Assembly (NCBI GenBank): GCA_021018995.1
Contig: CM037590.1
Span: forward strand, 87,142,097-87,206,096
DNA from: Chloranthus sessilifolius
Lineage: Eukaryota; Streptophyta; Magnoliopsida; Chloranthales; Chloranthaceae
Length of the DNA stretch: 64,000 nt
Direction: 5' to 3'
This document shows, piece by piece, positions 1 through 10,387 of the stretch; position 1 is the stretch's first letter, and the number at the start of each line of letters is the position of its first letter. Position numbers and translations under genes: made by a program. The notes below the pieces were generated by a model. The model saw nothing but the letters and a program-made list of their open reading frames with translations. It did no database searches and was not told the origin of the DNA.

Positions 1-1710
1 ATTGGTGGCGGGGTTTCACTTGTCTCAAATCAACACCCCTGGGGTGTGCTTACTATGTAGGATAAGCCTCCGCACTGGCCTACGGTTTCGCCGCCGTATC
101 GGTCACGGATATCCTGCCGTGTCAGTCGTGGATATCCCGCCACGTCGGTGGGGTAACCTATCAAACCTCAAATAACAAAAATATCGGTGTCTTACATATA
201 GTTATTCACCGTGTAAGTGTGCTATCTTATATCAGTTAGGCCCTATCAAACATGATTCATTCATTGGATACATCCCTGGGATGTATCCATTTACTTGCAT
301 CACACCTGATGCTCTCATCTCTTTACTTCTTCATCCCCTGGGGATGGCTCATTTGAATTACTTCTTATGGATGTCACACGCACACACACTTTTCACAATT
401 CTTAAGCAATTAAACATTTGAATTGAAATCTATATCACTACATACATGCTCCTGTAAAATAAAGTACATGTTCAAGGTGTTCCCTACCTCAAGTCTTTGT
501 TTGCTGAACGCATCAAGGTCCCACGTGGCTCCTTGTGCACTAGTCCACACGTACCACCTATGGTACCACATAACAGGTGAAACACATCACAAAGGATGCA
601 ATAAAGAAGGTCTAAGACTCTCTAAGAATCTTAAAGTCAAACCCAAAAGTCAACATATTTTATCTCAGTCGATTAATCGAATTCCAAAATCGATTAATCG
701 AATCTGATTCGATTAATCGATTTCCAAAATCGATTAATCGAAAGTCAATATCGATTAATCAATTCTCAAATCGATTAATCGAGATTTTCATTCGATTAAT
801 CGAATCCTAATTCGAGTAATCGAAATTCTCTATTTCGCAAAGTCGATTCTCAATTCGAGTAGTCGAGTTCCTAAAATCAATTAATCGATTCCAAATCGAT
901 TAATCGAAAACTGAAATCGATTAATCGAAATCCCATTTCGATTAGTCGATTTTCCTCAAGCCATTTCCTCCAACCCCTGGGGTCCACTGGAGGTTCCCAG
1001 TCGATTAATCGATACCCAAATCGATTAATCGAAATCCAAAGTCGATTAATCGAACTCCAATTCGATTAATCGAAATCGGGGTCCTCTGACCTTTCAACTT
1101 CCTGACCAATTTCGATTAATCGAAACCCAATTTCGATTAATTGAAATTTATTCGATTCCCAATCTTCTTCCATACTTTTTCCTCTATTTTTCTAAACCAT
1201 TATCCTATGATTTAACCCACTTTCAACCATAACCTAGCCTCTACGATCTATGCATTTTATTCACAAAAATTTACCTTGAATCAATCTCAAATTGATTTCA
1301 AATCAAATGGTTGGAAGGCTAGGGTTACAACTTTGGCTCTAACAGATCCAACCCGTGTTGAATTCGACTTTTATCGCTTGAATCCCCCCTCCAAATCAGT
1401 TGCAATAACTCCTCTCTTTACTTCCTCTCTCTCTCTCTTCTTTACTTCTCTCTCAACCACCAAAAACACACATTTAGGGTTATTAAACCCTTTTATCCCT
1501 TTCCTCACGTGTGTGTGTTGAGCACATACACCGCGATAGGTGTATGCGACTTCACATTTACAACACACACCACATAGACATTCAATTTGTCACATCTCAT
1601 CCGTTCATCACACCTCATGCTAACCATTTGACTTCCATTTGGTTAAACCTATGACCGATCAGGCACGGATCTCGAGGTCATAGTTTAGCGTGATTTTTTG
1701 GGCTATTACA
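1..1710 (-). mobile_element. Probable 5' part of an LTR of a further nested element (element I)
   Basis: Read on the minus strand this stretch begins at 1710 with TGTAATAGCCC, the kind of start seen in many plant Ty3/gypsy LTRs. Its right edge falls exactly where the homology of the neighbouring LTR of element A stops. No protein gene is recognisable. Short palindromes of the type CCCCTGGGG occur at about 37-50, 265-285, 335-350 and 973-983, and a long array of TCGATTAATCGA palindromes lies at 669-1143. The other end of the LTR and any second LTR lie outside the window, so the call is an inference from one boundary. It could instead be unrelated DNA joined by a deletion. Confidence 0.4.
669..1143. 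repeat. Array of 12-bp palindromes TCGATTAATCGA phased at about 20-21 bp
   Basis: About 20 exact or one- to two-base variants of TCGATTAATCGA start near 669, 689, 709, 730, 751, 771, 792, 812, 855, 877, 895, 917, 938, 1001, 1021, 1042, 1062, 1112 and 1132. Within each run the spacing is close to 20.5 bp, about two helical turns. The spacers are AT-rich and not obviously conserved. It is not a classic tandem repeat, because only the palindrome and its phase are kept. Function unknown. Confidence 0.85.
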
Positions 1711-3931
1711 CTAAACTACAGAAAGTGTTGAGAGGATGGATGGAGTGGGGAAAATGAGTATAAAAAGGGTGAGAAGTATGTTATTGAGCCTAGGTCAGAG
1801 AAGTTTTGTAACTCAAATTTAGATATGATATTATAGAAATCCTGTCCAGAGGCTACATTATTACCTCTGAGGAGAAAGGATCCAACCCATCACTCTGCCA
1901 TGATTCCACCCTTAAGGCTATAACCTGTCCACTTGAATGGTCACAAATTATCCCATAGGGGAGCCACTATCCAGGGATGGGTCAGAACATAACAAGTAAA
2001 TCATTGCAGGCACTATTTCATCCAGGCTACCAGCTCAAGAATCCATAGGGAACCTCAACCTCTAAAGCTCTATATGTGGGGCTAAGGCTGTAGGACCATG
2101 ATAGCCCAGACACATAGAACCAGCAAGAGATTGAGTACAACCTTCAATCTAGCTGTCCATTGCTTGAGCGAGACTACAATGGTCCAGTCACTAGCCTATA
2201 ATCTCTATAACCAGATCAGATCCAACATCTGATGGTGGATCTATACAAATATGGGGGAGTCTGCCTCTGTACAATCTCTCACCAAGCTTCTACAAGCTCA
2301 GGTGTAAAGAAGAAGGATCCATCTTGGATCGGTGGATTAGAATCACCCTAAGGCTATAATCTATCCACTTAAATGGTCACAGACTATCCCAGAGGTTATC
2401 CTCCTCACGGAGTCCAAAACAAAATAAGATTATCGCTGCTACCACCATGCTCACAAGGCTACCAGCTCAAGCTCCCATGGGGATTTCAGATCTAGTGGGT
2501 CCTGTGGTGGGGCTAAGGCTGTAGGACCATGATAGCCCAGACACATAGGTCACTTGGATCTGAGTGGCCCTTAGAATCAGTCCTCCATTGCTTTGAAACA
2601 CAACCAAAGAAATGGCGGATCACAAGGCAGCAGCCTTGCACAGAGCATCTCACACACAAACAGCAATCCCACAAAGTAAAGATCCTATTGCAAAACTTCT
2701 ATTGATCTAATTCAAAAACACATACAAAGGCATAGCCAGCAAGTGTTGGACTATGGAGAGAAGGAAAGAAAAAGAAAACTACTTACTGCTAAAAAGAAAG
2801 AGAAAAGAAAAATGATCTGAGATGGGTTCCCAGATGCCTAAACCTAAGCTCAGGTATGGGTTTATATAGCAGTGGGGTGGCGGCGCATTAGGGTTAGGAA
2901 ACCCTAATTTTAATGATGCCATGTGGCCTGATAATGATCCTTGGATGTCTCAGGGCGCGTGCACGGAGATTTGGGCGTGGGAGTGCATGCCCTAATCGCT
3001 GGATATACCCAAAAGGTCCTCTACGGAATAGATGGAAGTTTAGGGTCAGAGCTTTGCTAGGTAACTATAGTTTCCCAGACTTGTCGCGTGGTAGCTCTTT
3101 GCTCTTTACTAGGATGATTTGACACTGAAACTTCAGCCGTCGCGAGGTTGCCTTAGTTTGCTCTTCAGGCAGTTGCACGGTAGAGAGTTGAGCTCTCGCT
3201 GGATTGGGCTTCGCAAGGTTGAATAGAAAACACAGTCTCAACTGTCATGGGGTTGAAATTCAAGCAGTCGCACAGTCGATTGATCTTCACTGGGCGACAG
3301 CACGAGAACTTCACTAGCACGTCTCTTTACTTGGACTTCACGAGTTGCCTCGCGAGGCTCTTCTGAGTTCTGAGCTGCGCGAGGTTCTATGTCTCACTTG
3401 ATCTTCACAAGATTGGCTTTGCCTTCGCCAGGAAGTTTTCTTTCTTGAATGGCGTGAGAACTGCGTGAGGCGTTCTTCTTCTGATAATTGCATCCCGCGG
3501 TGACTGCATGACAACTGTGCAAGGAATCTTTGGAAGCTCTCTCTCCTCACCCGTTCTGAGCGAACTGCATGAGATTGAGAGAGGTCTGCTTTGAACTGTG
3601 CGACACTGTGCGATGTGTTCTACTCTTGAGCTTCACTAGAGCTGCGCGAGTTTGAGTTTCTGAAGCTCTTCAGTCATTCATCTGCGCGAGAGGTTGCTGT
3701 AAAGCCTTGGGAAGCTCAGTTGAACTACGCGAGGCATATTTCTCCTGAATTCAGAGTTCATTCTTCTGAGGGGTATCTGGTGCCAAGGCAGGCTCCTTAA
3801 CAGGATTCTTGACCTATTTCACTGCTGATTATTACCTGCACAAAACACTTAACAAGAACTTATTAGGTGGCTAAGGGTCTAATCAAAGGTTAAGTTAAGG
3901 GGTGAAAAGTGGTACTTTTCAGGTCTTAACA
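1711..3931 (-). repeat. 3' LTR of element A, truncated
   Basis: It is collinear with 12791-14999. It starts on the minus strand at 3931 with TGTTAAGACC and ends at 1711, about 287 bp before the expected LTR end. U3 lies at about 3931-2860 with many CGCG-type motifs, the TATA box is at 2861-2868, and R/U5 runs left. Many differences from the 5' LTR are CG to CA or TG changes, the pattern expected from deamination of methylated CpG. Confidence 0.92.
2861..2868 (-). promoter_or_regulatory. TATA box in 3' LTR of element A
   Basis: Minus-strand TATATAAA, preceded by an inverted telo-box (AAACCCTAA facing TAACCCTAA, about 2890-2915). The same arrangement is present in the LTRs of A, B and C. Confidence 0.75.
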
Positions 3932-3944
3932 CACCCTGAAACCT
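3932..3944 (-). promoter_or_regulatory. Degraded polypurine tract of element A
   Basis: On the minus strand the bases next to the 3' LTR read AGGTTTCAGGGTG. Elements B and C have AGGTTTGGGGGTG at the same place, so two purines of the G run have changed in A. It is the primer site for plus-strand DNA synthesis by position. Confidence 0.7.
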
Positions 3945-5491
3945 AATCTTTGCTAGTTCCTTAGCAAAGCTACATTAAATCTACTCTAAAAATTAAATGC
4001 CACTTTGGTAGGGAGCACGGATACATTTAGCATATGTACCAAGCCTTTTAAACCCCTAGGTGATCCCTAGTGGAGGAGTGAAGTCTCCTGAGGGTTTTCA
4101 GTGAAGACACCCACAAACTTCTCAAATGAAATAGTTAACAAAAGTGCAATGTCATCCAATGAGTAGTTAAGGAATCAGATTTAGTCTACTCTTGAATCAG
4201 TATACATAAAAGAAATTTAATTCATTGGTTGCACAGTAACTTAAATAGCATAAACTCTCATGATTGCACAACATTTCCAAATAGTTTGTAATCACAGGAA
4301 ACTGCACAAGTGTGTGTCAGCACTGAGCTTATCCTTATGTCAGAAAATTAGGTGAAGGTCATACATAATGCATTCAAGTTCAGACCCAAAAGAAAGCTTT
4401 GCAGGGTATACTCTCATAAAGGTTTGTTGAGGGGTTCAGTTTCTCACAGGCTCAAGAGCAGTTACATCCCCCGACTGGGTTTGTAAGCATGAGCATAGAC
4501 AGAGTTCTTAAGTGCTAACATCATTGTCAGTTCCTCACCATAGATTGGATAATTCCTTATCTTCACATGACAGCTCACTCAACTTTGGATCACAAGGGCT
4601 TTTAACTATGCTGTAATGTGGCTTATGGAGTAGGGTTAAAAAGAATGGAAGGTTGAAAAGGGATTCCAATTTGAGAAATCGATGGATTCTGAGTGACTTC
4701 ACCTTAGTAATTCGACTCCTTCATCTTCTTTGAGATTTTCCGATTTGAAGTGATCAGTTTCTCTTCTTGATTTTGATTTTCCAATGAAAGTTCCTCTTGA
4801 CTTCTCTCTTATTCCTCTTCATTATTATTTTTGTTTCTTTTTACTGGAGTTTTCTTCTTTTTATTTTGTTTTTGCTTTTCAGAAATGCCACCATATTCTC
4901 AGTTACCATCTTGATTTTTGGAGATCCTTCTTCTCCATTCGCCTAATGTTGACCATGGCTAGTCCATCTTCAACTCTTTCTCCTTTACCTTCTGAATTCT
5001 CAGAGTGAGGGTAGGTTGAATCAGGTTCATAGGTTCAAGTTCAAGTACTCAGGTGTATTTTGAAGAAATTTAGGATTTAAAGCTCAAAGGGGGTATGGAC
5101 AAGGGCAGTTGCTTTAGGATTGGTCTTTTTAGGTTCCAACTGTCCAAGAGAAGGCCTTGATCCTTTCCTAGGTCTCATGAGTACTGTCAGTTGTTTCAAC
5201 TTGGAGTTACCTAACTTCTAGTGAGCACAGTGACTCAGCCAGTCCTTAGAACTAAAAGAAATGCCTTAGTTACTCCTCAAAGAATAGAAAAATTTTGTAG
5301 GCCCAATTCTCACTGGTTATGGTCATCCTTTGAACTTTCAAGTATGTCCTCACCTTTTTCTCTCTCTAATGATTCACTAAGTGCAGATACAAGTAGGTTT
5401 CCTTGGTGATATTATCATGGAAATGTGGAATATTAGAAGTTTATAATGCCCAATGTTTGCATAAATTTTAAACTTCTTAATTTCATGATTC
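3945..5491 (-). other. Non-coding 3' region of element A
   Basis: About 1.5 kb between the short third ORF and the polypurine tract. It aligns with 31600-33450 of element B and 47640-49490 of element C, including the stretch with the transient reading TTTTTATTTTG/CAGAAATGCCACC near 4860-4890. I see no conserved reading frame. It is probably the 3' untranslated part of the element RNA. Confidence 0.6.
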
Positions 5492-6004
5492 TTAAGTGAA
5501 CAGAGGTCCATTTCCATATTGCTCAGATGAGTCTGCTGCACTTATGTTAACTAGTCCATTGGCAGGGTCTGCCTGCCATACCCCCAAACCTATAAGGAGC
5601 AGTGTTCTCACTCGTTCAAGGTCAATGTGTAGCAGATTTATTACAGCATAAAAGAAAAGAACAAGAAATAAAGTAACCAACAACAGAAAACTGCAAAGCA
5701 TATCAGAAAAGGAAGATATTATTAAGCTTAAAAGAAAATTACAAAAAAAAGGAGGGAAAGGGAGAAAGATCAGGGGTGAGGGGGTTGAGAAGGAGGGAGG
5801 GTGGAGAAAGGCGGGGAGGGGTGGAGTGGAGGGGGCAAGGGATGGCTCTGTCTTGCGCTTCTTCTTCTCCTTGGCAAGGGTTTGCAGAACCTCCTCGAAT
5901 TCATCCCAGAGGGGTTGGAGGGGATCTGGCTCTTTAGGGGGCGGCGGGTCCAACCACATCAGGTAAAACTTGTTAGGCAATGCGTTTGGTTTGTCATCTG
6001 CCAT
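5492..6004 (-). CDS. Short third ORF of element A (function unknown)
   Basis: I place the start at 6004 because element B has an equivalent ATG at 31351 and the first 45 or so codons are conserved between them (MADDKPNALPNKFY, then a run of PPPKEPDPL). The conserved part is acidic/proline-rich, followed by a lysine-rich patch and a Pro/Ser-rich stretch. In B the frame ends after about 82 codons at an in-frame TGA. In A that stop is absent and the frame runs on through T-rich DNA, giving a hydrophobic tail that is probably accidental. In C the same place holds a much longer unrelated ORF. It sits where Athila elements carry an env-like or accessory gene, but nothing here shows an envelope protein. 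Confidence 0.5.
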   Translation of the reverse strand: MADDKPNALPNKFYLMWLDPPPPKEPDPLQPLWDEFEEVLQTLAKEKKKRKTEPSLAPSTPPLPAFLHPPSFSTPSPLIFLPFPPFFCNFLLSLIISSFSDMLCSFLLLVTLFLVLFFYAVINLLHIDLERVRTLLLIGLGVWQADPANGLVNISAADSSEQYGNGPLFT

Positions 6005-6149
6005 GATTAGGATTAGGGAAGAACCGCGAGGGTGAGATAGGATGCGATGAAGATGAACAGGGCCTCCCTGTGTATTTAAAGGCGAGGGATGGTGGAAGAT
6101 GAAACGGTTGAATAACAACCAAGTCGCCGCCATTAAATGAGAGTGAGTT

Positions 6150-6400
6150 GGGAAACGTCAAGTCCCAGCAGTCAGCGTGGGAAATGACAAATGCATTAGG
6201 CTTGCGCAGCTGGGTAAGGGAATCACGAGAAATTAGAATCGCGTGATTATGGGAGTTAGTGCTGGAAGTGCGCGAGAGATTTTGCAGCAATGAAACTCGC
6301 GACAGTGAAAGAAATGGTCCATGCGAATTGCGCGAGTCTTCCCAAATCACAATTTGGAATGCGCGAGGGCCAAATTAGCAATTCACAGAAGAAGAATAAG
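6150..6400 (-). promoter_or_regulatory. CGCG-motif cluster upstream of the third ORF, element A
   Basis: Between integrase and the short ORF are several CTCGCG/GCGCGAG-type motifs (for example near 6181, 6240, 6271, 6298, 6330 and 6361) like those in U3 of the LTR. Element B has them at 31100-31250 and element C at 43360-43570, always ahead of the third ORF. An internal promoter is possible but inferred. Confidence 0.35.
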
Positions 6401-6524
6401 TCATACCGATCCCACATAAACTTTATCAATCTCAACAATATCAAACTCCACATATCCCCTAAAATTTCCTAAAACTTAAGGCAAAAACAAAAGTAGTATA
6501 GTACAGCATGGACACAACTGCGGG

Positions 6525-7756
6525 TCAAGTAGATGTAGGGGTCCCATGAAAATGAATAGTGCACATAGGATTTGCAGGTCGTTCAATGCAAGGCTTCAGC
6601 CTCTGACCATTCACTTTGAAGGTCCTCCCAGATTTGGGGTCCTTGACTTTCGCAGCACCAGATGGGGAAACATTCACGACAATATAGGGACCATCCCATC
6701 TGGATTTTAATTTGCCAGGAAAGAATTTTAGTTTGGAGTTGAATAACCAAACCTTACCACCTGGTTCGAGGCTTTTTCTCAGCAAGCCTTTGTCGAAGAA
6801 AGCTTTAGCCCATTCCTTGTAGATCCTAGCATTGGTGTAAGCATCCATTCGCAGCTCATCCAATTCCGATTGTTGTAATGACCTGTGTTGACCAGCAAAA
6901 GTTAGGTCCATGTTCAAGTTCTTAATGGCCCAATAGGCCCTGTGTTCTAACTCTACTGGGAGATGGCAGGCCTTGCCATAGACTAGTCTGAATGGGGACA
7001 TTCCAATAGGAGTCTTATGGGCAGTCCTATAGGCCCACAGTGCATTATCCAGTTTCTCAGCCCAATCTTTCCTGTCAGTCCTAACTGTTTTCTTAAGGAT
7101 GTGCTTAATCTCCCTATTGGAAATTTCAAGTTGCCCACTTGTTTGTGGGTGGTAGGGAGTAGCAATCCTATGGGTCATAGAATATTTCTTGAGCAAGCTC
7201 TCGAGATTCCTGTTGCAGAAGTGGCTACCCCCATCACTGATAATAGCTCTAGGGGTTCCAAATCTTGAGAAAATGTTGTGCTTTACGAATTTGAGGACCA
7301 CCTGGTTATCATTGGTTCTTGTGGCAATGGCTTCTATCCATTTGGACACATAGTCCACTGCCACTAAGATGAAGTGGTAACCATTAGAGGGGGGAAAGGG
7401 GCCCATGAAGTCTATTCCCCATACATCAAATAGTTCTACAACAAGGATGGGCTGTAATGGCATTGAATTTCTTTTGGACAACCCTCCTAATTTCTGACAT
7501 CTCTCACATGCCTTGCGTGTGTGTATCCATCCTTGAATAAGGATGGCCAGTAAAAACCACACTGCAGGACCTTGTCAGCAATTTTTCTCCCACTAAAGTG
7601 GCCTCCACAGGCATTTTCATGGCACATGGCCAGAATACTGGGGATATCACTTTTGGGAACACATCTTCGGATGATCTGGTCGGCACAGTACTTGTATAGG
7701 CAAGGTTCCTCCGAGAAAAAATACTTGACCCTTGAGAAGAACAGGTCTTTATCCAT
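6525..7756 (-). pseudogene. Integrase of element A (frameshifted)
   Basis: It would insert the element DNA into the host genome. The zinc-binding part lies at 7756-7500, with the histidine region around [13 protein letters not shown]. The core and C-terminal parts form one open frame from 7562 to 6525. Numbered in that 345-residue frame, the catalytic residues are D51 (GIDFMGPF), D110 (SDGGSHF) and E146 (SGQLE), giving the D-x35-E spacing. A one-base deletion near 7517, relative to element B, splits the zinc domain at its CxxC pair. The C-terminal part ([20 protein letters not shown]) resembles the usual GPY/F module of Ty3 integrases. The core itself looks well kept. Confidence 0.93.
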
Positions 7757-7813
7757 TTTGGTCCAGTGGGGAGGAATCTTTCCTATAACCAGATAATTGA
7801 CAATGTGTGCAAA

Positions 7814-8987
7814 CTAAGGGACTAAGGATTGGGTGGCAAATAATTGCTCATCAGGGAAGGCATCATTTGTAGGGCCATCCAGGCATTTCTCCAAGATAAT
7901 TCTGGACAAGTGGTCAGCCACCACATTCTCCACACCCTTTTTGTCCTTGATTTCGATGTCACACACCTGCAGCAGGAGTACCCATCTTATCAGCCTAGGC
8001 GTAGCATCTCTCTTGGACAGTAGGTACTTCAGTGCCGAATGGTCAGTGAAGATCACAGTTTTAGATCCTAATAAGTAGGCTCTAAATTTGTCAATAGCAT
8101 AAACCACTGCTAGAAGCTCTTTCTCGGTTATTGGTATAGTTCAAATTTGAGCTTGACAAGTGATTTGCTATAAGCAATGACCACAGGCAGTTTATCTTTT
8201 CTTTGGCCCAACACAGCACCTATTGCCAGGTCTGATGCATCACACATCAGCTCAAAAGGCAGGGTATAGTCCGATGTTTGGAGTACAGGAGCAGAGGTGA
8301 GGCATGTTTTCACTATTTCAAAAGCCTTCAGACATTCAGCAGAAAAGTTAAAGGGGACATCCTGACAGAGCAGGTGGCACAATGGCTTAGCAATTTTGCT
8401 GAAGTCCTTAATGAACCTCCTGTAAAATCCTGCATGCCCCAGGAAGGATCTGATTTGCTTGATTGTTTTTGGAGGGGGCAAATTGGCAATGAGGTCCACT
8501 TTGGCCTTGTCTACCTCAAGCCCTTCTTTAGAGACTACATGGCCCAACACAATGCCTTGTGTTACCATGAAGTGGCTCTTTTCCCAGCTTAAAACCAAAT
8601 TGGTTTCCTCACATCTTTGCAAAACTAGGCTGAGGTGTCAGAGACATCGCCAAAGTCATCCCCATAGACAGAAAAGTCATCCATAAAAATCTCTAAAAAG
8701 TTGTCAATCATTTAAGAGAATATGGCATACATACACCTCTGGAAAGTGGCCGCTGCATTACAGAGTCCAAAAGGCATCCTTCTGTAAGCGAAAGTGCCAA
8801 AAGGACAGGTAAAGGTGGTTTTCTCTTGGTCTTGAGGATGCACAGGGATTTGGTTGTACCCTGAGTATCCATCAAGAAAATAGTAAAATGCTTTTCCAGC
8901 CAATTTTTCCAGAATTTGATCAATGAAGGGGAGAGGGAAATGGTCCTTTCTAGTTTTAGAGTTGAGCTTCCTATAATCAATGCACAC
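7814..8987 (-). pseudogene. Reverse transcriptase / RNase H of element A (broken)
   Basis: It would copy element RNA into DNA and remove the RNA strand. RT palm motifs are clear: [31 protein letters not shown] and the active-site FMDDF near 8680. The frame is lost just after FMDDFSVYG (about 8640), resumes at 8622-8128 with GIVLGHVVS and the RNase H start ([14 protein letters not shown]), shifts again near 8140, and resumes at 8107-7814 ([12 protein letters not shown], then VADHLSR). There is also an in-frame stop at 8712. The N-terminal RT part lies upstream at 9200-9039. At least two frameshifts and several stops make it inactive. Confidence 0.93.
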
Positions 8988-9038
8988 TCTCCACCAAAGG
9001 GTTGCCTGGTGGCCTCAACTCTCCGGCCATCTTAATCA

Positions 9039-10343
9039 TCATATGCCAGATTTCTTGGGCACCACTTGGATAGGTGCCACCCAATGAAAATCAGAGATGG
9101 GGTAAATCACCCCTGCATCTAGCAATTTAATGATTTCCTTAAGGACCACTTCCTGCATGTGAGGATTTAGCTTCCTCTGCATTTCCCTGGAGGGTAGTGC
9201 TCCCTCCTCAAGATGAATCCTATGCATGCAAATTGATGCATCAATTCCTCCCAGAACGGCAATGGTCCAGCCAATTGCCTTCTTGTGCTTCCTCAAAACT
9301 ATTAGTAATTCCTCTTCCTGCTCATTGGTAAGGGAGGAAGAGATAATCACAGGAATCTTATCACCTTTCTCAAGGAAAGCATATTTTAATGTTTCTGGAA
9401 GCTTCTTGAGTTCCAGATCAGGGGCCTGTTGGGTGGATGGCAAAATTGGTGCATTGGAGGTTGGAGGAAGAGGTAGCAATGTAGGTTTCCAACTGGAGTG
9501 CTGCACTGAGCCCACAGGAGACTTTGATATGGTCATGTCTTTTGATCTCCCATCTGGGCTCTCTTCCTCCACCATGTCCCAAATTTTAACTAAATTCCTG
9601 ACAATGTTGCCCCACTCCAGTAGAGGGGGCAATTCTTCTTCCACAATTTTCTCTAGTACATCCCCCGCAAAGCTCTCCTCATTGTCCATCTAAGGGTACT
9701 TTGCACTGTTGTACACATTCAGCTCAACTTTCATATGTCCAAAAGTTACCTCCATTACTCCAGACCTGTATTGGATGCAAGCATTGGCGTTACAAGAAAG
9801 GCACCTTGATATAACGGGTATGGGGTTTGGGCTAGTGCTGCAGCCCATATCCAAAACTAAGAAGTCAGCAGGGTAGAAAAACTTATCCACACCTACTAAG
9901 ACATCCTCAACCATTCCTAGAGGTCTCCTCTCAGACCTGTCAGCCATCATCAGCACGATGGGGGTAGCCTTCAGCTCCCCCAAACCTAGTTGCAGATATA
10001 CACTATATGGCAACAGGTTAATACTAGCTCCAAGGTCTAAAAGGGCTTTTCCAATTGTATGGTCTCCAATTACACAGGGAATAGTGGGTATTCCTGGATC
10101 TTGTAACTTCTCAGGCATTGATATGTTAAATATAGAATTCACTGTATCAGTTGCAAAGACCTTCTTGGACACATGGTCTTTAGCCTTTCTCTTTTGGGTG
10201 CAGAGGTCTTTCAGGAACTTTGCATAGGCTGGGACTTGTTTAATTGCCTCAAGCAGGGGTAAATTGATTTTTACCTGCCTGAAAGTCTCCATCATTTCCT
10301 CCATCTGGGCATTCCCTTTATCAAAAGGGATAGGACCATCCAA
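9039..10343 (-). pseudogene. Protease and N-terminal RT of element A (stops)
   Basis: An aspartic protease (retropepsin) that would cut the element polyprotein. The active-site motif LLDLGAS lies near 10055, with the flap-like and C-terminal parts after it, ending at a TAG at 9690. The same frame continues from 9689 through a linker to the start of RT ([29 protein letters not shown]), where it meets TGA codons at 9039 and just beyond. The next RT part (from 8987) is in the same frame. The protease domain itself has no internal stop. Confidence 0.9.
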
Positions 10344-10387
10344 AGCCTGAGGAAATGGCAGCTGAGGTTCTGCTGGTTCCTCAGCTG

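Noticed and set aside
423-707. 94-codon plus-strand frame
   Set aside because: No similarity to a known family, and it runs into the palindrome array; likely chance.
669-1143. CRISPR-like array
   Set aside because: Repeats are 12-bp palindromes with short 8-10 bp spacers in plant DNA, with no leader or cas genes.
4784-5008. 74-codon frame in the 3' region of A
   Set aside because: The equivalent parts of B (32382-32567) and C (48433-48666) are not conserved in frame; non-coding.
5492-5830. Membrane/envelope-like tail of the short third ORF in A
   Set aside because: The hydrophobic stretch comes after the point where B has a stop codon and reads T-rich non-coding DNA; it is not conserved in B or C.
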